From: Deltaproteobacteria bacterium
GTDB taxonomy: Bacteria > Desulfobacterota > Desulfobacteria > Desulfobacterales > C00003060
Assembly: GCA_003647435.1 (NCBI GenBank)
Contig: QMMV01000140.1
Coordinates: 1 to 6,012, forward strand
Direction: 5' to 3'
DNA: 6,012 bases
The notes below the pieces were generated by a model, which saw only the letters and a list, made by a program, of their open reading frames with translations, did not search any database and was not told where the DNA came from. This document shows, piece by piece, positions 1-5,786 of the stretch (the stretch's first letter is position 1; each line of letters starts with the position of its first letter). A program made the position numbers and the translations under genes.

Positions 1-1
1 G

Positions 2-2038
2 ACAATTTTAGGTATTGCCTCCAAGGTATTTTATGTATGGGAAGACCCGCGGATTGCTCAAGTTGCAGACTGCTTAGCGGGAGCCAATTGCGGGGGGTGT
101 GGCTACACCGGCTGTGATGCGTGTGCTGCGGCCATCGTGGCTGGTGAAGCGCCTGTAAATGCCTGTATTGTTGGGGGGGCGGCCTCTGCGGCAAAGGTGG
201 CTGCTGTCATGGGTGTTGAGGTGGGAGCGGCCGAGCCCCTCACATCGGAAAACACTTGCACAGGTGGATTTCGCGCCCCCGAGAAATACTACTACATGGG
301 TATTAAAGATTGCCGGGCCGCCGCCCTTCTCTATGCGGGGGCAAAGGAATGTGCCGTGGGCTGCCTTGGGTTTGGAAGTTGTGTGAAGGCCTGCCAGTTT
401 GGCGCCCTTAAACTGGGCCCTGAGGGGACTCCGGTGGTTGACGTTGAGAAATGCGTCGGTTGTGGGGCCTGCGAGAAGGCCTGTCCCAAAGGAATCATGC
501 AGGTGCGCACACCGTCAGAACGCATTCTTCATATGAACCTTATTACCGATCGACTGGCACCATGCCGCCAGACCTGCCCTGCTGAGATCAATATACCAAA
601 ATACATCTGGCACATAAAACGCAAGGAATATGATCAGGCCTATCTTACCATTATGGAACGGAATCCACTGCCGCTTTCTTGCGGCCGCGTCTGTCCTCAT
701 CCATGTGAAGATGCCTGCCGGAGGGCGCTGGCAGATGATCCTGTATCCATCAACCAATTGAAGCGGTTTTGCGCCGACTGGGTAATGAATGAAGGCGTTC
801 AGGTCAATATTCCTGTGGCACCAGACACCGGCTACAAAGTGGCGATCGTCGGAGGAGGTCCGAGCGGCCTGTCTGCCGCTTATTTCCTGAGGCGTCTTGG
901 CCATAAGGTGAAGATATTTGAATGGATGCCAAAGCTTGGAGGTATGATATATTACGGCATTCCTGAATACCGTCTTCCCAAAGAGATTCTTGAGAAAGAC
1001 ATCAAGCGCATTTTGGACCTTGGGGTTGAGGTAAAAACAGGCGTCAAATTTGGTCTCGATTTTGATCTTGAATCCCTTGTGGGTGGCGGATTTGACGCAG
1101 TCTTACTGACTATTGGGGCCTGGAATCACACCTCGGCCCGTATCCCTGATGAAGACAAGGTCAAAGGGGTTATCCCGGCGACTATTTATCTGAGAAGGCA
1201 GGGGCTCGGGGAGCCTAATCCCATCGGAAAAAGGGTAGGTGTGATCGGCGGAGGCAATGTGGCCATGGATGCCTTGCGAACCAGTGTTCGTCTTGGGGCG
1301 GAAAAAGTTTATTGCCTCTATCGAAGAGAAATAAAAGATATGCCGGCAAACAAGGTTGAAATAGAAGCCTGCAAACAAGAAGGGATTGAGTTTATCACGC
1401 TGTGTACGCCAACCAGGTTCATCACCGATGAGGAGGGGAACCTTACCGGTATTGAGTATCTAAAAAACAGACTGGGAGAACCTGATGCCAGTGGCAGGCA
1501 GAAGCCCATACCTATTGAAGGATCGGAGACAGTGCTTGAGCTTGACAATTTCGTCCTTGCCATTGGCCAGAAGACCGATTCCGCCTTTGTGGAAGAAGGC
1601 CGGGCCGTATCCCGCCTGAAAACCAAAAAGGGCTCAATCCTTGCTGATCTTGATACCCATCAGACTGCCATTCCGTATGTGTTTGCAAGCGGTGACTGTG
1701 CAGGGCCTCCTGGACTTCTCGTCGCAGCCATTGGGGCCGGAAGGCGGGCCGCCAGGGGGATTCATAAGTATCTGATGGGAGAGGAAATGGCATTTCCGCC
1801 AAACAGGCTCAGGGTAGACTCAAAACGTATCACCGGCCACATCCCGGGCACCATTTTCGATAGTATCGAAGGGATACAGAAAAAGGGTCGTATCGGTCAA
1901 CCCGAACTTGAGCCGGGTTCCTACGAAAGGCAGCATACCTTTGCCGAGGTGGATCTCACAATTACAGAGGAGGATGCTCTAAAAGAAGCCAACCGATGTA
2001 TGCATTGTTGCCTTACCTGTTATGACAGAGACGCTTAG
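2..2038 (+). CDS. RnfB-type polyferredoxin fused to GltD-like FAD/NAD(P)H oxidoreductase (5' end outside window)
   Basis: Probable electron-transfer flavoprotein linking a ferredoxin-type donor to NAD(P)H. The frame is open from base 2, so the GTG at 137 is internal; 678 codons are visible (numbered from base 2). Residues 1-60 match the RnfB cluster domain: an EDPR segment, then GANCGGCGYTGC with C30, C33, C38 and C55 (CxxCx4Cx16C). Residues 99-165 form an RnfB-like double [4Fe-4S] module: YMGIKDCRAA, C117/C121/C127/C131, then C151/C154/C157/C161. Residues 188-239 hold the GltD-type N-terminal cysteines (C188, C192, C227, C231, C235, C239). An FAD Rossmann motif (GGGPSGLSAA, about 284-293) and an NAD(P)H motif (GGGNVAMDA, about 416-424) follow, and the tail is cysteine-rich (CMHCCLTC). 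Canonical RnfB stops after the ferredoxin module, so the GltD part is a fusion. The missing start is probably a short N-terminal membrane anchor. It could be the last gene of an rnf operon or a stand-alone oxidoreductase; the left flank would decide. Confidence 0.92.
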   Translation, partial: TILGIASKVFYVWEDPRIAQVADCLAGANCGGCGYTGCDACAAAIVAGEAPVNACIVGGAASAAKVAAVMGVEVGAAEPLTSENTCTGGFRAPEKYYYMGIKDCRAAALLYAGAKECAVGCLGFGSCVKACQFGALKLGPEGTPVVDVEKCVGCGACEKACPKGIMQVRTPSERILHMNLITDRLAPCRQTCPAEINIPKYIWHIKRKEYDQAYLTIMERNPLPLSCGRVCPHPCEDACRRALADDPVSINQLKRFCADWVMNEGVQVNIPVAPDTGYKVAIVGGGPSGLSAAYFLRRLGHKVKIFEWMPKLGGMIYYGIPEYRLPKEILEKDIKRILDLGVEVKTGVKFGLDFDLESLVGGGFDAVLLTIGAWNHTSARIPDEDKVKGVIPATIYLRRQGLGEPNPIGKRVGVIGGGNVAMDALRTSVRLGAEKVYCLYRREIKDMPANKVEIEACKQEGIEFITLCTPTRFITDEEGNLTGIEYLKNRLGEPDASGRQKPIPIEGSETVLELDNFVLAIGQKTDSAFVEEGRAVSRLKTKKGSILADLDTHQTAIPYVFASGDCAGPPGLLVAAIGAGRRAARGIHKYLMGEEMAFPPNRLRVDSKRITGHIPGTIFDSIEGIQKKGRIGQPELEPGSYERQHTFAEVDLTITEEDALKEANRCMHCCLTCYDRDA

Positions 2039-2118
2039 GTCGAAAAAACCGCTTTGCCTGGTTTGGAACTGCTTGCCTTACCAGCAGCGGTAACGGTAGG
2101 TAAGGGGCTTCAGGCCGA

Positions 2119-2640
2119 ATGAAAGAGGCATCATTGAACACAGCTTCCGGAATTAGGGGGGACAGCGATGTCCCCCCTAAGCATATTGTGGTCCTTGGAG
2201 TAGGCAACTTGTTGCTGTCAGACGAAGGCGTTGGCGTCCATGTTGCGAACAGATTGATGGAAATGGATTTGCCTGACGGCGTCGAGGTAATTGAAGGTGG
2301 CACCGATGGCTTTCAACTCATGAATGTGGTAACAGAAGCTGACCGGCTGATCGTGGTTGACGCGCTCAAGGGCGGAAACCCCCCCGGTTCGATCTACCGC
2401 CTCGATATCAATGATGCCCCAAGATCCGCCGATCTGTTCAAGACATCGGTTCACCAGATCGGGATATTGGAAGTGATTCATCTTGCCGAACTTGTTGGTC
2501 AAACTCCTGAAACGACTGTGATTGGTGTCGAACCGAAATGCCTGGAAGTAGGCATGGAACTGTCACCGGAGATTCAGACAAAGATTCCCCGGGTTATCGA
2601 ATTGATCCTCAGAGAGATCAAACGACCTGCCAGTGGGTGA
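2119..2640 (+). CDS. [NiFe] hydrogenase maturation endopeptidase (HybD/HycI/HyaD family)
   Basis: A cytoplasmic protease that removes the C-terminal tail of a [NiFe] hydrogenase large subunit after nickel insertion. The 173-residue product has the family core: VLGVGNLLLSDEGVGVHV (residues 25-42), with E36, D81 (in VVDALKGG) and H112 (in SVHQIG) at the positions that bind nickel in HybD; EP at 138-139 is also a family feature. Relatives usually begin almost directly at the VLGVGN strand, so about 22 N-terminal residues are extra, and half of them are encoded by a perfect hairpin at 2153-2180. The ATG at 2119 has a weak Shine-Dalgarno (AAGGGG, 2102-2107, spacer 11) partly held in a 7-bp inverted repeat (2076-2082 with 2099-2105). 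The in-frame GTG at 2188 fits the family start better but has no ribosome binding site. It follows the RnfB-like gene by 80 bases. Its likely substrate is the large subunit at 4136-5698, whose tail has the expected form. Confidence 0.95.
   Translation: MKEASLNTASGIRGDSDVPPKHIVVLGVGNLLLSDEGVGVHVANRLMEMDLPDGVEVIEGGTDGFQLMNVVTEADRLIVVDALKGGNPPGSIYRLDINDAPRSADLFKTSVHQIGILEVIHLAELVGQTPETTVIGVEPKCLEVGMELSPEIQTKIPRVIELILREIKRPASG
2153..2180. repeat. Perfect 12-bp-stem hairpin with GCGA loop inside the protease gene
   Basis: TTAGGGGGGACA (2153-2164) and TGTCCCCCCTAA (2169-2180) are exact reverse complements around a GCGA tetraloop (a GNRA loop). It is read in frame and encodes about IRGDSDVPPK near the protease N-terminus. 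There is no T-run after it, so it is not an ordinary intrinsic terminator. Its core is nearly the same as the terminator at 5729-5765, suggesting a dispersed palindromic repeat. A role in RNA folding, attenuation or processing is inference. Confidence 0.8.
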
Positions 2641-2669
2641 AATACACATTATCTTTTTCACCCCTTTTA
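2635..2669 (+). terminator. Weak intrinsic terminator overlapping the protease stop codon
   Basis: GGGTGAAA (2635-2642, containing the TGA stop) pairs perfectly with TTTCACCC (2656-2663) around a 13-base loop, followed by CTTTTAATCTTT. The 8-bp stem is short and the T-run is interrupted, so termination may be partial. Its position at the end of the upstream transcription unit supports the call. Confidence 0.45.
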
Positions 2670-2696
2670 ATCTTTGCAGACACAATTCGCTGGCAC

Positions 2697-2889
2697 TTAG
2701 CCATGTTGAAAGAACAGTGCATGGATAAGCCAATCATGTCTGCTTAGTTGACAACATCCCTTACGGCTAAGAGTCGGTTTGGCATTTAACTGTTCTTTAC
2801 GCTCGCTAACACTTTCAAACGGCGGGTCACTTTAGGATCGGCTTGCCCGTCCGCTCGTTATGCCTGTCCTTATTGAAAGGGCTAAACTG
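2697..2889 (-). repeat. Degenerate copy of an inverted-repeat (MITE-like) element
   Basis: The part at 2789-2889 aligns with the reverse complement of 5787-5889. In the best half, starting at ATCGG (2837-2889), I count by hand about 39 identical bases of 51 aligned, with a 2-base gap; shared words include GTCCGCTC, TATG, CTGT and GCTAAA. Inner inverted arms remain: 2697-2718 (ending AAAGAACAGT) against 2789-2809 (starting ACTGTTCTTT), around a 70-base centre. The outer left arm appears lost. No protein is encoded. The strand is set relative to the copy at 5787-6012, called +. Confidence 0.55.
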
Positions 2890-2917
2890 ATCCTGTTTCC
2901 CTCTGTTCCAATTCCAC

Positions 2918-2946
2918 TTGACACTTTTCCGTATTTGGGTTATCAG
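2918..2946 (+). promoter_or_regulatory. Candidate sigma70-type promoter for the hydrogenase operon
   Basis: TTGACA (2918-2923, a perfect -35) is followed after exactly 17 bases by TATCAG (2941-2946, 4 of 6 matches to the -10 consensus). Transcription would start near 2953 and give a leader of about 190 bases before the small-subunit start. It is the best-spaced candidate in the gap, but the -10 is mediocre and an activator could be needed. No sigma54 -24/-12 pair is found. Confidence 0.45.
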
Positions 2947-3130
2947 CAAAATTATCGATTGATCTTTGACTCTATGGTCTCCTCCCAAGGTTCTCAAAGA
3001 CTGTATAGTATGGGGCTGTGACGATTTTACCTAAAATTCGCTTGAATACGGAAACCTCTAAACACAAGACCTATCAAAGGAGGTGGTGGCACTAACAGGG
3101 AAGCAAAATGGAGGCATAATAATCCTATGA

Positions 3131-3137
3131 AAGGAGG
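3131..3137 (+). promoter_or_regulatory. Ribosome binding site that fixes the small-subunit GTG start
   Basis: AAGGAGG lies 7 bases before the GTG at 3145. An in-frame TGA at 3139-3141 rules out any earlier start, so the non-ATG start is well supported. A second strong Shine-Dalgarno (AAAGGAGGT, 3076-3084) further upstream has no suitably spaced ATG. Confidence 0.88.
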
Positions 3138-3144
3138 CTGAAAC

Positions 3145-4119
3145 GTGAACAAACTATTCGGAGAGATATCCCGCAGGGATTTCATGAAGTACTGTGCAAG
3201 TACGGCTGCTGTTCTCGGTCTTTCACAGGTAGAGTTTGTATCGAAAGTTTCCGAAGCCTTGGCGGCTGCTTCCGCAAAACCTCCTGTAATCTGGCTTGAA
3301 GGTCAGGATTGTGCGGGCTGCACCATCTCGTTTGCAGGCGCTCTCAACCCGCCGGCTGCATCAGTCATTCTCGATAAGCTTTCGGTGAGATATCACGAAA
3401 CGCTTATGGCAGGTGCAGGCTATCTTTCGGAAGCTGTCTATGATGATACGCTCAAGGAAGGTGGCTTCGTTCTGGTGGTGGAAGGCTCAATCCCTACAGC
3501 AGATGATCGCTTCTGCATGGTAGGAGGGCGTCCATTTAAAGAGATGGTGGAAGAGTGCGGCGCAAAGGCGGCGGCCGTTATCGCTGCCGGTGCTTGTTCT
3601 TCATTCGGAGGCATTCCCGCAGCAGGTCCAACAAAGGCTGTGGGGGCCAACAAGATCATCAAAGGTAAGCCGGTCATCAATCTTCCAACCTGCCCAGTCC
3701 ATGTGGATCACCTCGTAGGTACCATCCTCTATTTTCTAACCACGGGAAAAGCGCCCGCTCTGGACAATCTCGGTCGTCCAAAGATGTATTTCGGCCAACT
3801 CATCCATGACAACTGCAGGAGACGGTACTATTTTGACAACGAAATGTTCTTGCAAGATTGGAACGACCCGAAACAGAAAGACTGGTGCTTGTACGAAAAA
3901 GGGTGCAAAGGACCAGATACTTATGCCGACTGTCCGATCCGCAGGTGGAATGACGGGTTGAATTTCTGTATCGATGCCGGGGCTCCCTGTCAGGGATGTG
4001 CGGAGCCCGACTTTTATGCAGGGATGAGCCCTCTTTACACGGCTGAAAGCGAGCGTTCACAAAAGATCATGGCCAGAAAAGCGGCCGGCCTGATCCCCCC
4101 GCAAGAGGAAAAGGTCTGA
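3145..4119 (+). CDS. [NiFe] hydrogenase small subunit, Tat-exported, periplasmic Hyn/Hys type
   Basis: Electron-transfer subunit of a group 1-type [NiFe] hydrogenase. Of 324 residues, 1-44 are a Tat signal: SRRDFMK at 9-15, a hydrophobic stretch, and a likely cut after ASA (42-44). The proximal [4Fe-4S] ligands are C56 and C59 (QDCAGC), C151 (GACSSFGG) and C183 (LPTCPVH). The distal cluster uses H221, C224, C248 and C254 (IHDNC, then CLYEKGCKGP). The medial cluster uses C263, C282 and C285, plus an extra C275 where HynB of Desulfovibrio has proline. The RRWNDGLNFC context is like HysB of [NiFeSe] enzymes, so three [4Fe-4S] clusters are likely. There is no C-terminal membrane helix, so the mature enzyme should be soluble in the periplasm, with a c-type cytochrome (for example tetraheme c3) as the likely partner, not encoded here. 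It forms a two-gene unit with the large subunit. I leave the symbol blank because Hyn and Hys features are mixed. Confidence 0.97.
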   Translation: MNKLFGEISRRDFMKYCASTAAVLGLSQVEFVSKVSEALAAASAKPPVIWLEGQDCAGCTISFAGALNPPAASVILDKLSVRYHETLMAGAGYLSEAVYDDTLKEGGFVLVVEGSIPTADDRFCMVGGRPFKEMVEECGAKAAAVIAAGACSSFGGIPAAGPTKAVGANKIIKGKPVINLPTCPVHVDHLVGTILYFLTTGKAPALDNLGRPKMYFGQLIHDNCRRRYYFDNEMFLQDWNDPKQKDWCLYEKGCKGPDTYADCPIRRWNDGLNFCIDAGAPCQGCAEPDFYAGMSPLYTAESERSQKIMARKAAGLIPPQEEKV

Positions 4120-4127
4120 AAGGAGGT
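4119..4127 (+). promoter_or_regulatory. Strong ribosome binding site of the large subunit
   Basis: AAAGGAGGT begins at the last base of the small-subunit TGA (4117-4119) and ends 8 bases before the ATG at 4136. It favours translation coupled to the small subunit. The 12-base string AAAGGAGGTGGT here (4119-4130) also occurs exactly at 3076-3087 in the operon leader. Confidence 0.85.
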
Positions 4128-4135
4128 GGTAGGAA

Positions 4136-5698
4136 ATGGGAAAGAAGATAGTTGTTGATCCGGTAACCAGGATTGAAGGACATCTCAAAGTTACGGTTGA
4201 GGTAGAAAACGGAAAAGTCAAGGATGCCTGGAGCAGCGGCACTATGGCACGTGGGTTTGAGGCACTTCTTCACGGGAAAGACCCGAGAGATGCCCCATTT
4301 GTGACCAGTCGCATCTGTGGGGTCTGTTACAGTGTCCATCAGTTGACGAGTGCCAGGGCCCTCGATATGGCATTTGGGGCCAAGGTCCCCTGGGGCGGGA
4401 CATTGCTTAGAAATCTGGCAATGGGCGCACAATTTATCTATGATCACATTCTCCATTTTTACCACCTCAGTGCCCTTGATTATCTTGATATTATGGCTAT
4501 AGCCAAGTACAGCGGTAAGGATAAGGGCCTGAATGCGGTAAGGGATAAGATAGTCGGCCTTGTCAAGGCCGGAGACACCTTTCCGCTTACACCACGGTAT
4601 AAACCGGACGAGTTTTGCGTCAAGGATCCGGAGCTTGTAACCACAGCAGTCAAGCATTATGTGGACGCTCTCGCCATGCAGGCTAAGGCCCGTAACATGG
4701 GTGCCATCTTCGGTGGCAGGCAGCCTCATTACCAGAGTATCGTCGTGGGCGGTTTCACACAGTTGCCTGACATAAACCAGGTAGCAAGATTTCGCACTAT
4801 GCTTGACGAGCAGGCCAAGTTCGTGAACGAAGTCTATATCCCTGATGTACTCGCCTTTGGCACCGGTCCTCTCTTCCCGCTTGCCAAGATAGGTCTGGGT
4901 GGAGGGCATTACAATTACTTGGCTTACGGTGCCCTTGAGCTCGACAGGGCTGGTAAAAAGCTGGTCTTTCCCTCCGGCGTGATAACCGGCATGGATCCGG
5001 CCAAGATCAAGGTAGACCCGTTCGATCCGAATAAGATCACGGAATCAGTAAAACACAGTTGGTACAAGAAAGATAAGCCTCAGCATCCTTACAATGGAAG
5101 GCAGGACTTTGACATGGATAGGAAGGATGCCTACTCCTTCGTCAAGGCTCCTCGCTATGATGGCAAGCCAATGGAAGTAGGGCCGCTTGCCAGGATGCTT
5201 GTCGCCAAAAATCCTGATGTGCTTGGATTGTTGAAGAAAGGCGTAAAGCCGGGCGTAGTCGCACGGCATGCGGCACGGGCCATTGAAACCAAGCTGGTCG
5301 TGGATGCCTGCTACAAGTGGTGTGATGAACTTCTCTCTGAGATGACCAAACCTGGATTTAAGATTCACGACACCGCTCACTGGGAGCCCCCGAAAACCGG
5401 TATGGGTGCCGGATTCTATGAGGCGCCGCGCGGCGCCCTGGGTCACTGGGTCAAGGTGAAGGATAAGAAGATCGATAACTACCAGTGCGTGGTACCTTCA
5501 ACCTGGAATGCATCGCCAAGGTGTGAGAAGAAACATCGGGGACCATATGAAGAATCACTCATTGGGGCGCCTGTTCCTGATCCTGACAACCCGATAAATG
5601 TGGTGCGGATCATCCGCTCATTCGATCCGTGTCTTGCCTGTGCCGTTCACATAATTGATCCCAAGACAAACGAGCTCAAGAAATTCATTGTCGAATGA
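4136..5698 (+). CDS. [NiFe] hydrogenase large (catalytic) subunit
   Basis: Catalytic subunit for reversible H2 oxidation; 520 residues, a normal length for the family. The N-terminal motif RICGVCYSVH gives C61 and C64 (H68 follows), and the C-terminal motif DPCLACAVH gives C499 and C502. These four cysteines hold the Ni-Fe(CN)2CO centre. E14 (in TRIEGH), R432 (EAPRGALGHW) and the VPSTWN segment (453-458) are active-site signatures. The residue that is selenocysteine in [NiFeSe] enzymes (position 499) is a plain TGT cysteine. Residues 506-520 after H505 form the tail expected to be cut off by a maturation protease such as the one at 2119-2640. There is no signal peptide, so export is presumed as a folded partner of the Tat-bearing small subunit. 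The ATG at 4136 starts directly at the conserved KKIVVDPVTRIEGH block. A strong terminator begins 30 bases after the stop, so the operon is just two structural genes, with no cytochrome or membrane anchor. Confidence 0.98.
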   Translation: MGKKIVVDPVTRIEGHLKVTVEVENGKVKDAWSSGTMARGFEALLHGKDPRDAPFVTSRICGVCYSVHQLTSARALDMAFGAKVPWGGTLLRNLAMGAQFIYDHILHFYHLSALDYLDIMAIAKYSGKDKGLNAVRDKIVGLVKAGDTFPLTPRYKPDEFCVKDPELVTTAVKHYVDALAMQAKARNMGAIFGGRQPHYQSIVVGGFTQLPDINQVARFRTMLDEQAKFVNEVYIPDVLAFGTGPLFPLAKIGLGGGHYNYLAYGALELDRAGKKLVFPSGVITGMDPAKIKVDPFDPNKITESVKHSWYKKDKPQHPYNGRQDFDMDRKDAYSFVKAPRYDGKPMEVGPLARMLVAKNPDVLGLLKKGVKPGVVARHAARAIETKLVVDACYKWCDELLSEMTKPGFKIHDTAHWEPPKTGMGAGFYEAPRGALGHWVKVKDKKIDNYQCVVPSTWNASPRCEKKHRGPYEESLIGAPVPDPDNPINVVRIIRSFDPCLACAVHIIDPKTNELKKFIVE

Positions 5699-5728
5699 CG
5701 TAGCCGGGTTAACTCTTTAATATTTTCT

Positions 5729-5765
5729 AAAAAGTTTGGGGGCAGCGATGCCCCCAAACTTTTTT
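5729..5765 (+). terminator. Strong intrinsic terminator of the hydrogenase operon
   Basis: A perfect 16-bp stem (5729-5744 with 5749-5764) closes on a GCGA tetraloop and is followed by a T-run (5760-5765). The five A's before the stem and the T's after it also make it usable from the opposite strand. The GC core GGGGGCAGCGATGCCCCC nearly repeats the hairpin at 2153-2180. Confidence 0.95.
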
Positions 5766-5786
5766 GCTTTATTATAATGATGGTAA

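Larger units (their letters stand above)
2641..3144. other. 504-base gene-free region between protease and hydrogenase operon
   Basis: No convincing gene is seen on either strand. From left to right it holds the right arm of a weak terminator, a degenerate repeat (about 2697-2889), a sigma70-like promoter (2918-2946), and a roughly 190-base leader. The leader contains three GGAGG tracts (3079-3083, 3110-3114, 3133-3137), and one CTCCTCC run (2979-2985) that could pair with any of them. A 10-base inverted repeat (2926-2935 with 3045-3054) spans promoter and leader. The size of the region suggests that the hydrogenase operon has its own regulation. Confidence 0.7.

Noticed and set aside
137..139. 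GTG as the start of the RnfB-like protein
   Set aside because: The same frame is open to base 2 and the residues before it contain the conserved RnfB cysteines C30, C33 and C38, so the true start is outside the window.
2188..2190. GTG as the real start of the maturation protease
   Set aside because: It matches the usual family N-terminus, but no Shine-Dalgarno precedes it. Kept only as an alternative to the ATG at 2119.
2691..2706. TGGCAC as a sigma54 -24 element (also at 3087-3092)
   Set aside because: At neither place is there a GC or TTGC-type -12 element at the required spacing.
2784..2870. Integron attC-like site (ATTTAAC ... GTTATGC)
   Set aside because: The short core-like words occur, but GTTATGC does not fit GTTRRRY, inner boxes do not pair well, and there is no integrase or cassette structure.
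3086..3130. Upstream leader peptide starting at GTG 3086
   Set aside because: The GTG is only about 2 bases after the Shine-Dalgarno core, too close for normal initiation, and the 14 codons resemble nothing known.
4067..4909. 280-codon open frame on the - strand opposite the large subunit
   Set aside because: It lies antisense to a clearly identified hydrogenase gene and shows no recognisable domain; it is a shadow of the real coding frame.
5630..5641. Selenocysteine at the active site, as in [NiFeSe] hydrogenases
   Set aside because: The codon in the DPCLAC motif is TGT, not TGA, and the frame reads through normally to the TGA at 5696-5698.
5773..5778. TATAAT as a promoter -10 after the terminator
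   Set aside because: No -35 element stands at 16-18 bases on either strand and no gene follows within the window; probably just AT-rich spacer.
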